Shown here in pieces: positions 39,929 to 47,330 of a stretch of DNA of 59,837 nt (position 1 is the first letter of the stretch; the number at the start of each line of letters is the position of its first letter). Location of the stretch: IMG/VR virus record IMGVR_UViG_3300035071_000150, positions 1-59,837 of that record. One strand, written 5' to 3'. Below the pieces are notes generated by a model, which was not told the origin of the DNA, searched no databases, and saw nothing but the letters and a program-made list of their open reading frames with translations. A program made the position numbers and the translations under genes. The DNA comes from a virus.

Positions 39929-40459
39929 TCATTGATGGTAGTCTTCCGCGACGACCTCGCGTGCCTCGCGCTCTCGTTTCACAATCCAATAATTGCACTT
40001 GTCGCGAAACTCTTGCGCGCTACTCATCGCGGCGCCACACGTGATTGCATCGTCTATCTTGCGCCGCCAGTAGCCGCGCTCGGCGTATAATTGATCGAGC
40101 GTTTGGTCGCCCCAAGGAATGTTTGGCTTGACCGCCAAGGAAGGGGGAAGATCGCTAGCTACCTTTTTCGTGGCGTCGGGAATATGGTTGTCAACTGGAC
40201 AATATTGCGCCACAACTGTATGATAATTCTCAGGGTTAACCCCTGGCGCTGCGTCAGGCGCAGGATTTTTCCAACCCAAGGATTCGGCTTGTTTTGCGGG
40301 CTCATCACCGAGCCTGATTTCCAACCCGGCCCGAATGTCCTTCACCATTTGCGGAATGTCGGAATCGTAAATCACCCCGATGATCTTGGCTTTGTCAGGA
40401 CGATAACCGATTAGATTGGATAGGGCGGTGAGTAAGCTGCGCTCGATTAGGTCGGTCAT
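39929..40459 (-). CDS. Hypothetical protein, 176 aa
   Basis: N-terminal MTDLIERSLLTALSNLIGYR; a Pro/Asn-rich middle; and a C-terminal charged helix EFRDKCNYWIVKREREAREV. Soluble with no motif that I recognise. ATGA overlap with upstream gene. Part of the early operon. Confidence 0.55.
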   Translation of the reverse strand: MTDLIERSLLTALSNLIGYRPDKAKIIGVIYDSDIPQMVKDIRAGLEIRLGDEPAKQAESLGWKNPAPDAAPGVNPENYHTVVAQYCPVDNHIPDATKKVASDLPPSLAVKPNIPWGDQTLDQLYAERGYWRRKIDDAITCGAAMSSAQEFRDKCNYWIVKREREAREVVAEDYHQ

Positions 40460-40614
40460 GGGGTTTCCTCTCGTTCTCTCGGGAGATTGACCGGCGCTAG
40501 GCTCACCGGCTTGTCACGCTTCGCCGCCGACATTCGACCAGTGGCGACGGCCTGCTTGCGGGTGCCGGCCACGAGTTTCGTTAATCGGTCTTTTTTTGGC
40601 TTCTCGACTAGCAT
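40456..40614 (-). CDS. Small basic protein, 52 aa
   Basis: ATG 40614 gives MLVEKPKKDRLTKLVAGTRK, continuing QAVATGRMSAAKRDKPVSLA. Highly basic; probably disordered. It overlaps the next gene by ATGA. Included because of coupling and coherent composition. Confidence 0.45.
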   Translation of the reverse strand: MLVEKPKKDRLTKLVAGTRKQAVATGRMSAAKRDKPVSLAPVNLPREREETP

Positions 40615-40634
40615 TGTCTAGTTCCCGATCTTTT

Positions 40635-40895
40635 TCAGGCTATTCCGCCAGATTTATCTAATTGAGCCAAGACCTGCCTGTTCCCATATTCTATATTCTC
40701 TGAGACAACTTTCATTGCCATTTCTGGCGTCACACGGCGCTGGTCCTGCATTGCAACTATCTTCCCGACCATGTTGCTGGCGATAGCAAGCATTTCGAGT
40801 GCGTTCATTTTTCCAGCGTGTTTGTCCAGCAGCGCACAAAGGTCTTGGTATGCGATCTCATGTTCTGGCCAAGCCGATTGAACTTTCGTCTTCAT
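40635..40895 (-). CDS. Small helical protein, 86 aa
   Basis: MKTKVQSAWPEHEIAYQDLC, then HAGKMNALEMLAIASNMVGK and a C-terminal helix ENIEYGNRQVLAQLDKSGG. It resembles phage proteins with short helical bundles. GAGAAGG upstream of ATG 40895. Unknown function. Confidence 0.6.
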   Translation of the reverse strand: MKTKVQSAWPEHEIAYQDLCALLDKHAGKMNALEMLAIASNMVGKIVAMQDQRRVTPEMAMKVVSENIEYGNRQVLAQLDKSGGIA

Positions 40896-41218
40896 GTCCC
40901 GACCTTCTCTTTCGTCCCGGCCCATACGAACTCTCCATCTTCGCCGACGGGGAAATGCGTTCCACAATGGCAGCAAAATGTCCCGCTGTAGAAGTCAGGT
41001 TGGCGCGCGTATGTTTCTGCGAGCGTTTGACCCATGGTGGTCACGCCTCGGCATTTCAGGTGCACGTAGGAGCGCCGCACGGGACGCACGAAGCCCTTGG
41101 CGCGCTCTTCCTCGGCGAGAACGACATAGCCTTCTTGCTGGCCGTTTTCTTTCAGAGTGGTATGCCCAGGATAAATTTGCGTCCCGTCAGAGAGTGTCTT
41201 GCGTGGTTCATTGTCCAT
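40892..41218 (-). CDS. Hypothetical protein with CCxCG, 108 aa
   Basis: Contains FCCHCGTHFPVGEDGEFVW near the C-terminus, a likely single zinc knuckle, and a beta-rich N-terminal part (GTQIYPGHTTLKENGQQEGY). Early-operon position; overlaps next gene by ATGA. Confidence 0.6.
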   Translation of the reverse strand: MDNEPRKTLSDGTQIYPGHTTLKENGQQEGYVVLAEEERAKGFVRPVRRSYVHLKCRGVTTMGQTLAETYARQPDFYSGTFCCHCGTHFPVGEDGEFVWAGTKEKVGT

Positions 41219-41236
41219 TGTTTCTCTCCATTACGA

Positions 41237-41908
41237 TCATCGTCCCCACCTGACGGCCTCTTCTCGGTAATTGTAGAACCGCTCCGCCCTAAGCTCCCGC
41301 GCCGCCGTGCGGGGCTTCTCAATCGCCGCCCGCTGCGCCGCCTCCTTGGCCTTCTTCTCGCGTTCCTTGCGCATCTCCCAACCGCCTTGATCAAGGTATC
41401 GCTGGTTGTCGCGCTGTCGATATTCGGCGTAGCCCGGATCGATATGCCTTCGGATCGTATGGACCGCGACGCCAAACTCTCTCTCGATTGCTCGCCACGA
41501 TGCGCCATCGGCCTTCATGGCCTTCGCCTTTTCAGCCCAAGCCGGCGGCTCCTTGTGGGTGAAATTGATCGATCGAATGTCAACCCGGATTTTGTTGCGA
41601 GCGAGCCATTTCGCCACCGTGGTTTCACCAACGCCGATGGCGCGGGCGATTATCTCGATCGTGGCGCCATCCTTGCGCAGTTCGATGGCGCGGGGAATCC
41701 AGTCTGGGCCAACGAATGTCATGGTCTGTCTTTTCTCGCATTCGATTGGCGGCGTCGGTCCAGGCGGATACCTATCAAGCCAGCGTTTAACGCCCTCTTG
41801 GCCGGCGCCAACCGCCGCCGCGATCTTCCGCTGCGAGACGCCAGCGGCTTTCATCGCTTGGGCGCGGGGGAGCCATTCTGGAGGGTTGCGAGGCGGGGTG
41901 ATGGTCAT
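41237..41908 (-). CDS. Triple helix-turn-helix protein, 223 aa
   Basis: Three related HTH units in a row: residues 8-45 (EWLPRAQAMKAAGVSQRKIA, GVKRWLD), 65-105 (DWIPRAIELRKDGATIEIIA, TTVAKWLARN) and 120-160 (WAEKAKAMKADGASWRAIER, HTIRRHID). Each is like the small HTH of resolvases or sigma region 4. A basic helical C-terminus follows. It looks like an internal-duplication DNA-binding protein, perhaps an origin or operator binder. It sits just downstream of the replication initiator gene. Confidence 0.65.
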   Translation of the reverse strand: MTITPPRNPPEWLPRAQAMKAAGVSQRKIAAAVGAGQEGVKRWLDRYPPGPTPPIECEKRQTMTFVGPDWIPRAIELRKDGATIEIIARAIGVGETTVAKWLARNKIRVDIRSINFTHKEPPAWAEKAKAMKADGASWRAIEREFGVAVHTIRRHIDPGYAEYRQRDNQRYLDQGGWEMRKEREKKAKEAAQRAAIEKPRTAARELRAERFYNYREEAVRWGR

Positions 41909-42822
41909 GCAACCTCCAATTTTTTGCCGGCGTTCTCGGCCAGCCAGCGTTTAATTTTCGGATTCTCGTCAGGCGGATCGCCCCATTGCGGCGCCCACGA
42001 TTGCGGGTTTTCGCGCCACTTCTCGACGGCTCGGCGAAGGTTGTCTTCTGGCATCGGATACATGCTGCCAATGTCGATTTTCCGCCCCACATCGGGAGGT
42101 TTTTGCGGACATTTTGCAAACGCTTCGGCGATCGCTTTATCGAACCAGCGCAGGCCCTTATCCTTCGCCGCCGGCAGTTTTGATCGAATGACCGAAAGGC
42201 ACAGATCGGCGGGGAACCCTTGGGCCAGCCAGACAGCAACCTCGCCGGTTGCGGGCGGGACACCGGCGCCGGCAGCGCGATAGGCGTCGCAAATAGCGAC
42301 CCGAAGTTTCATTTCCTCGGTTTCAGCCTTCGGAGCGCGCGCGGGTTCAACAACGCTCGCTGGAAGGTTATCTCCTATATCCCTCCTTCCTCCTTCCTCC
42401 TTCCTCTGCGACTCTTTTTCCGTAGGGCCAGGGGACGGCTGGGGGACGGCTGGGGTAGCAATGGCGGAATGGCGCTCTTTTGATCCAGTGAATTTCGCCA
42501 TTGCTGGGGAAATGTCAAAGCGGAACGACGGGTTTTTTGGTCGCTGATAACGTCCAAAGTTGCGGATATACCCGTAGGGCTTCCCCTCTACTTCCTCAAT
42601 CCTCACGCAGTCTAGCTTGACAAACTCCGCGAGGATTTCCGCGAAGTCGAGATTGTCTGCGGGGAAAATGCGCGCCTTCAAAACGATTGGCTTCCACTCG
42701 AAAGCGCCGCTGTCGTCGCATTCCGTCCACAACAACGGCCACGCGGCCTTTGCCGCCATGCTCATTGACATATAAATCTCATCCGACGCGAGGCCGGGAT
42801 GGATTGATCGGATACGCGCCAT
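41905..42822 (-). CDS. Replication initiator-like protein, 305 aa
   Basis: N-terminus MARIRSIHPGLASDEIYMSM and MAAKAAWPLLWTECDDSGAF, VKLDCVRIEEVEGKPYGYIR are characteristic of phage replication proteins with a winged-helix start (O-protein or DnaD-like role). The C-terminal half (LCLSVIRSKLPAAKDKGLRW) is helical and may touch the helicase. Start codon overlaps the DnaB stop (TAATG). It would load the helicase encoded immediately upstream, or mark the origin. Confidence 0.65.
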   Translation of the reverse strand: MARIRSIHPGLASDEIYMSMSMAAKAAWPLLWTECDDSGAFEWKPIVLKARIFPADNLDFAEILAEFVKLDCVRIEEVEGKPYGYIRNFGRYQRPKNPSFRFDISPAMAKFTGSKERHSAIATPAVPQPSPGPTEKESQRKEEGGRRDIGDNLPASVVEPARAPKAETEEMKLRVAICDAYRAAGAGVPPATGEVAVWLAQGFPADLCLSVIRSKLPAAKDKGLRWFDKAIAEAFAKCPQKPPDVGRKIDIGSMYPMPEDNLRRAVEKWRENPQSWAPQWGDPPDENPKIKRWLAENAGKKLEVA

Positions 42823-45269
42823 TACCGCTCCCGTCCTGAAATGAAGCTCGCCGCCGGGTCGCAAAACAGCTTGACCATCTTCGTCGGCCCCGTCCGCACC
42901 TTGGCGCAAATCACGTCAAGGTCGTTCTTGATCGTCTCGAAATGGTCGATCGCCACGGGATCGTTCGCGATGTATTCCGGCGAGCGCACGGCGTAATAGG
43001 CTTCCCGGTAGAGGAAGTTCACCACGTCGGCGCATTGCTCGATGTCGCCGCTGTTGCGGAGGTCTTGCAGCTGCGGGCGCCGGTCATTGGCGGCGCGGCC
43101 CTCGACCTGTCGGTTGAGTTGGCAAAACAGGTGAATTTGCACCTTCTCGCGCCGCGCCAGCGCCTTCAACCCGGTCATGATCTCGAAAATCTCTTGCACG
43201 CGGTTGCCGGAATAGCGGTCGGTCGCGTCGAGATAGTCGAGATGGTCGATCATCACCACGGCGAGGCGAATGTCGCGCGCCGCGAGGCGGGACTTGACCT
43301 GTTTGATGCGGGCTCCGAGCCGCGCCAAGGTGATGCGTTCGGAATCGTCGATCACGAGCGGAAGATCGCGCAACCGCTGCCATGCCTTCGCGACGCGGGC
43401 GCGGTCGGTTTCGTGCGGCAAATCCCGGTCAAGAATGCGCGAGAAGAAAATCGCGTTCGACGACGAATAGGCCAAGTCCGCCAGATGGCGCGAGACCGCC
43501 TGATCCTTTCCGTTCTCTAATGGGAACTCCAGAACGCCAAGGCCGGTTTGCGCGATGCGCCGAGCGGCAGACGTGGCGAATATGCTGTTGTGCGTAACAA
43601 TATAATCATCGGTGACGTAAAGCCGTGACGGATGAGAAACCGAAATGCAGACGCACTCTTCCTCTTCGTGAGGTGTGATGGACTCGATAGTTGTCACTCT
43701 GAACCAAGAGCGGTCGGCAACGCGCTCCTTTTTCCGCGCCAGATGGAACGCATCCTCAATTCCGGCGCCAGAAATACAAATCTGATGGCAGTCTAATTTC
43801 TGTTCGCGCCCACCATTACCATCATGCACGAATGAAGGTTTTACAATTCTGCTTGTCCAATATCCGAGCGACCACGCAAGCTGGCAAACATCGTCTGCCA
43901 ATCCGCTCGAAGCTGTCGCATAATATGCCGAGCCGTTCTTTTCCGCCCACCCGTCTGTGTCCATCAGTCCACGAAGAAGTTCGACGCGCGAGCGGCGGCT
44001 AGCGGATAGATAAACATCCGGGATTCTTTTTTCTTCGGCTCTCTTGCCCGTCATGCCAAGTTCGCGGAGCGCCGACATAAATACGTTCTCGCCATTGCCA
44101 GCCGCGCCGCTAATTCTGTAACAAAAGTCGCCGCATTTCTTTGATGTTACTCTGACCGGCAAAAGGCTATTGAGCCGATCAATTGTCTCATCGTCAGCAG
44201 TGGAGAATAAAGGTGTGGCGTGCATCGTGCTGCCGTTACCTATCATCGCCCCCACCAGCCATGGGTCGATTGACAAAAATTCATCATGCCCGAAATTACC
44301 GGAAACGCGCCGAACGGCCAAGCGGCTCTGATACCGCTTGCGAGTGAGCATCACTATTAGTTTCGCGGTGCTGACAACGCGCGGCGAATCCCAGTCTCTA
44401 TATTTTACTTCCCAGAGATGGTCGGAACAACAAAACGTCTCGCGTCCGTCGGATAGCCTGACGCGATAGGTCAGAAGGCGACCGCGAGGATAGACCGCCG
44501 TAACGATGTTTTCGGTCCCATCTATCGAGGCGAGGCGGTCTCCGACTTTGACAGAGGAGAAATCAGTCCATCCCGTCTTCGTCTTTATCTTGCAATGGAG
44601 CGGTTGAGCCTTTCCCGCGCCTGGGCGACCAGCGGTAACGACAACTTCGCCAGGACGGTATCGCGTAACTTTATCGAGCGGATCAAACCCCGTCGTGAAT
44701 GTCTCGAAACGAAGCTCTCCCGCTTGAACCCTGTCGATTTCATCAATAATCCCTCCCGCTATGTCTCCAGCCCACGCCACGGACGATCGGTCGTCGGCGT
44801 CGAGTATCGGGCGCGTCGTCTCGGAAAACCAATCCAGCGCCTTCGCTGGGCTTTCCGTCACCGGCATGTTGCGGGCGGACGCGCACAATTCAGCCGACGC
44901 AGCGATAATGGCGCGACGATGGGCTAGGTCACGCACGACGGTCGCGTAATCCGGCGCGTTGATGATCGGGGGCGCCTCAGCGCAAAGATGCGCGAGATAT
45001 GCGCGCATGTTCTGGCCTTCCGGCATTTGGACATGCGCGAATGCGTCCTTCAACGTGACGACGTTCGCGACCTTGCCGGCGCCGACAGCTTCGGTTATCG
45101 CTTGATAGACCGCGCCGTGGACCGGATCGGCGAAATGCTCGACTTGCAGAATGCCTATGACGTGCGCGACAGCTTCGTTCCGCATGAGACACGCGCCCAA
45201 GACGGCTTGCTCGGCTTCGAGATTGCAAGGGCCTAGATCGGTCGGTGGGACGCTATTTTGTGCGGTCAT
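42822..45269 (-). CDS. dnaB: Replicative DnaB helicase containing an intein
   Basis: The precursor has 815 aa when started at ATG 45269, where the upstream gene's stop overlaps; a longer start at 45317 lies in another gene. The DnaB N-domain (LEAEQAVLGACLMRNEAVAH) and linker are followed by Walker A GRPGAGK-S, split by an intein of 341 residues (43587-44609). The C-extein has the RecA-like core: EFPLENGKDQAVSRHLADLA, Walker B-like LAVVMIDHLDYL and QLNRQVEGRA with arginine finger region. The spliced helicase has about 474 aa, a normal DnaB length. Without splicing the ATP site would be broken. Confidence 0.93.
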   Translation of the reverse strand: MTAQNSVPPTDLGPCNLEAEQAVLGACLMRNEAVAHVIGILQVEHFADPVHGAVYQAITEAVGAGKVANVVTLKDAFAHVQMPEGQNMRAYLAHLCAEAPPIINAPDYATVVRDLAHRRAIIAASAELCASARNMPVTESPAKALDWFSETTRPILDADDRSSVAWAGDIAGGIIDEIDRVQAGELRFETFTTGFDPLDKVTRYRPGEVVVTAGRPGAGKAQPLHCKIKTKTGWTDFSSVKVGDRLASIDGTENIVTAVYPRGRLLTYRVRLSDGRETFCCSDHLWEVKYRDWDSPRVVSTAKLIVMLTRKRYQSRLAVRRVSGNFGHDEFLSIDPWLVGAMIGNGSTMHATPLFSTADDETIDRLNSLLPVRVTSKKCGDFCYRISGAAGNGENVFMSALRELGMTGKRAEEKRIPDVYLSASRRSRVELLRGLMDTDGWAEKNGSAYYATASSGLADDVCQLAWSLGYWTSRIVKPSFVHDGNGGREQKLDCHQICISGAGIEDAFHLARKKERVADRSWFRVTTIESITPHEEEECVCISVSHPSRLYVTDDYIVTHNSIFATSAARRIAQTGLGVLEFPLENGKDQAVSRHLADLAYSSSNAIFFSRILDRDLPHETDRARVAKAWQRLRDLPLVIDDSERITLARLGARIKQVKSRLAARDIRLAVVMIDHLDYLDATDRYSGNRVQEIFEIMTGLKALARREKVQIHLFCQLNRQVEGRAANDRRPQLQDLRNSGDIEQCADVVNFLYREAYYAVRSPEYIANDPVAIDHFETIKNDLDVICAKVRTGPTKMVKLFCDPAASFISGRER
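43587..44609 (-). other. Class 3-type intein with LAGLIDADG domain
   Basis: Intein of 341 aa between GAGK and S in the Walker A loop. Position 1 is Ala, so the usual Ser/Cys1 nucleophile is missing. Block B reads SDHLW (His64, Trp66), block F CVCISV (Cys321), block G TH-N (Thr339, His340, Asn341), then Ser+1. Trp/Cys/Thr is the WCT triplet of class 3 inteins, where the block F Cys starts splicing. A LAGLIDADG domain is present: LVGAMIGNG (118-126) and LLRGLMDTDG (211-220). In the first motif Asn125 stands where an acidic residue is normal, so cutting activity is doubtful. Confidence 0.9.
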
Positions 45270-45426
45270 CGTTCCCCGCGCTGGGCTTGAGGTTGGCCAG
45301 AACGCGGGCGGCAACACAGTCTAAACGATCGAACGTATCGGGCGCTTCGTCTTCGGGCGCGACTTCCTTCAACGCCAAATCGTCGAGGATCGCTTGCTGT
45401 TCGTAAAAGCGCATGAGATCGTTCAT
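45253..45426 (-). CDS. Small acidic protein upstream of dnaB, 57 aa
   Basis: MNDLMRFYEQQAILDDLALK, then an acidic linker and FDRLDCVAARVLANLKPSAG. Its stop overlaps the DnaB start region (it ends 15 bases after ATG 45269), so translation is coupled. It may help helicase loading, judged only by place. Confidence 0.55.
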   Translation of the reverse strand: MNDLMRFYEQQAILDDLALKEVAPEDEAPDTFDRLDCVAARVLANLKPSAGNDDRTK

Positions 45427-45827
45427 TCTGCCGCTCCATTGTTGAGAGCGGACAGGGGCGTTCTATGCGCGAACAGGACTTGTGTTGGCGTCTCGGCTAT
45501 AATCTCGTCAGGAACGAATTTAACAACGGAGAAACCGAACTTGAACAGCCGGCGCAGTTCCGTCCGAGAGAACCATGATCGAAGCTGTTGCTCGGAAACG
45601 CATCCAACCCCGGCGTGCATTCCCTCAGGGATAAGTTCGCCTAATCGTCTCGGATCAATTCCAAGTTCCCAGTAGATCGGCGGATGCGTTCCAACATCGA
45701 CGCCAGTGTCTTCTATCCATTGTTTGGTGAAGCCTGGGCGAAACGGGCCGCGCCCCTCCGAATCTTGGACCCGGAAAACATGCTTTACACGAGATAAATT
45801 TTGGGCTTTGTTTGAATCGGTCTTCAT
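45423..45827 (-). CDS. Hypothetical protein, 134 aa
   Basis: Begins MKTDSNKAQNLSRVKHVFRV and has GRGPFRPGFTKQWIEDTGVD, GELIPEGMHAGVGCVSEQQL. A coherent globular protein. I recognise no domain, but such proteins occur near replication genes in phages. ATGA overlap with the next gene. Confidence 0.6.
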   Translation of the reverse strand: MKTDSNKAQNLSRVKHVFRVQDSEGRGPFRPGFTKQWIEDTGVDVGTHPPIYWELGIDPRRLGELIPEGMHAGVGCVSEQQLRSWFSRTELRRLFKFGFSVVKFVPDEIIAETPTQVLFAHRTPLSALNNGAAE

Positions 45828-45865
45828 CGAACTACCTCACTCGTTGTTCGGTGGTGGCAAGTCGG

Positions 45866-45888
45866 CGCGAGGGATTCCAGCCCTCGCG
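45866..45888. repeat. Perfect 8-bp inverted repeat in the 45828-45972 gap
   Basis: CGCGAGGG (45866-45873) and CCCTCGCG (45881-45888) with a 7-base spacer. It lies in a 145-base non-coding gap within the early operon. No T-run follows on either strand, so an RNA hairpin in the leader of the 45423 gene or a protein site is more likely than a terminator. Confidence 0.45.
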
Positions 45889-45972
45889 TTCGGCGCGTTT
45901 CAAGATAGCACAAATGACGAACGCCGCGAAGTGTTTTCGCCGCGAACTCGCATGAATTTCCGGAGATTGCGG

Positions 45973-46299
45973 TCATTCCGCTGTCCTCCGGGTATCCCAA
46001 TACGTCAGGCTTGGCGTGACAATCGAATATGAGTTTTGCGCCAATGCGTCGCGGAGCTTGTCCGCGAGGGCGACCGCCTTTTCAAACACCTCCTCATCCA
46101 TCGCCGGGAATCTCGGATAGTTGATAAGACCAACGCGGAAACCGGCTTCTTCGCCGCCAGTGTAAATAAAATCGACAGGCTCTATTGTCACGCAAAGGCC
46201 GATATCAAGAACATAGGAGCGGATGATCTGCTTGGCGTGCGCGATGTCGCCGGCCATGTAGATTTGCGCGGTGAATGTTTTCGTGGTCGCTTTAGGCAT
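45973..46299 (-). CDS. Hypothetical protein, 108 aa
   Basis: MPKATTKTFTAQIYMAGDIA, AKQIIRSYVLDIGLCVTIEP, EVFEKAVALADKLRDALAQN. A small alpha/beta protein similar in style to short phage ligand-binding domains. Its ATG lies in the end of the PAPS-reductase-like gene, 8 bases overlap. Function unknown; possibly a partner of that enzyme. Confidence 0.6.
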   Translation of the reverse strand: MPKATTKTFTAQIYMAGDIAHAKQIIRSYVLDIGLCVTIEPVDFIYTGGEEAGFRVGLINYPRFPAMDEEVFEKAVALADKLRDALAQNSYSIVTPSLTYWDTRRTAE

Positions 46300-47071
46300 C
46301 CATGGCCTCCAATTCCTGTTCCGCCATGAAGCAGAGCAGCGAGCATTCGCCTTTCGGCTCGTCTTCGAATTTCCCTCGCTTAGGGTCGAGCGCGTCAAGC
46401 GTGATGGGGGTTCCGTCATCTTCCCGCCAAAGCGCGCTTCCTTCACCAAGTCTGCGCTGGAGTGACGCCATCCGCTCGAATACGTCAGGAAAATCGACGC
46501 GGATCTTGTTCCAATATCCCATTCCGGCCTTGCAACAGCCGATGCAATTATTGTTATGATAACCAAGCCGATACATCTCCGGGACAGCTATTCCGGCGCG
46601 CTCTATCATCGCCAGGCAATCTGATTTCGTTAGCCCCGCATCGATCAGCGGAGTTTCGATGGAGATTTCAAAGTTCTGCTCTCTCAGTCGCGCGGCGCGC
46701 GCCACGTCAGGACCATCGGCGGTATATCCAAATACCGTGATATCGTCTGGCCTCGCGAATGCCATTGCTGGCTGTCTTTTAAGAAATCCCGTGCAAGGAG
46801 CTCCGGCGTGCGAGGTAATAAACCGCTCGCCCTCCCAAACAGCCCATGTGTCGGCATACTTGCCCTTCGGGAGGGTAATGATCTTAACGCCGAACCACCG
46901 CTCGCAGTCCATCAAGAACCGCGCGTTGTCGTGGCTCTCCGACCCGGGATCGCTATAAGTCACGACAACACGTTCTTTGCCGTATTTACGCAGGGTCAAT
47001 TTCGTTGCGACCGCGCTTGCGGCCCCGCAGGAGAATCGGCAAACGACGCGATGCCCAGGGATTAGGCTCAT
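46292..47071 (-). CDS. PAPS reductase/adenine nucleotide alpha-hydrolase-like enzyme
   Basis: 259 aa. N-terminal PP-loop in changed form (VVCRFSCGAASAVATKL, normal motif SGGxDS), VVTYSDPGSESHDNARFLMD, then GAPCTGFLKRQ and a C-terminal Cys set, NNCIGCCKAGMGYWNKI and CSLLCF, that could hold a metal or Fe-S centre. Phage members of this superfamily are proposed to work in nucleotide or DNA modification; reactions are mostly untested. The PP-loop Gly-Gly to Cys-Gly change should be noted. A cytosine-methyltransferase remnant lies directly upstream. Confidence 0.7.
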   Translation of the reverse strand: MSLIPGHRVVCRFSCGAASAVATKLTLRKYGKERVVVTYSDPGSESHDNARFLMDCERWFGVKIITLPKGKYADTWAVWEGERFITSHAGAPCTGFLKRQPAMAFARPDDITVFGYTADGPDVARAARLREQNFEISIETPLIDAGLTKSDCLAMIERAGIAVPEMYRLGYHNNNCIGCCKAGMGYWNKIRVDFPDVFERMASLQRRLGEGSALWREDDGTPITLDALDPKRGKFEDEPKGECSLLCFMAEQELEAMDA

Positions 47072-47145
47072 TCCGCGTCTTCCTTCCGTGAGAGGCCGGC
47101 GGCGAGGGCGGCGCCTGAGAACAGATCGAGCGCGAGCGGCTTCAT
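47068..47145 (-). pseudogene. Remnant N-terminus of DNA cytosine methyltransferase
   Basis: The 25-codon frame reads MKPLALDLFSGAALAAGLSR and then stops. LDLFSGAxxxxxGL is motif I, the S-adenosylmethionine loop, of C5-cytosine methyltransferases, normally at the very N-terminus. All later motifs (PC, ENV, recognition domain) are missing. It overlaps both neighbours (ATGA to the next gene), so an in-frame deletion could have left it. It might still be translated. Confidence 0.5.
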
Positions 47146-47330
47146 TGCGCTTCCTTCCCCGCCGCGACCCTGCGCCGCTCCGCGTCTTCGATCCGATCGC
47201 GGATGTAAGCCAGACGCGCGGCGTGTTCGGATTTCTCGGCTGTCGTGATATGCTTCGCCGTGTGGAGAAGGCGCGCGAGGGCGTCGCATGTTTCGAGTTG
47301 CGCGGGGGCGCTAAATTGGCGCTTCGTCAT
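47142..47330 (-). CDS. Small helical protein, 62 aa
   Basis: Charged helices throughout (DALARLLHTAKHITTAEKSE, RLAYIRDRIEDAERRRVAAG). ATGA overlap with GcrA upstream and with the remnant downstream. It could bind DNA or another protein. Not recognised. Confidence 0.6.
   Translation of the reverse strand: MTKRQFSAPAQLETCDALARLLHTAKHITTAEKSEHAARLAYIRDRIEDAERRRVAAGKEAQ

Noticed and set aside
40799-42283. 494-codon plus-strand frame across several early genes
   Set aside because: It crosses four well-supported, coupled minus-strand genes, including HTH and initiator proteins, and has no recognisable motif.
45270-45317. Longer DnaB start at 45317
   Set aside because: It lies inside the 57-codon upstream gene; ATG 45269 is coupled to that gene's end and gives a normal DnaB N-terminus.
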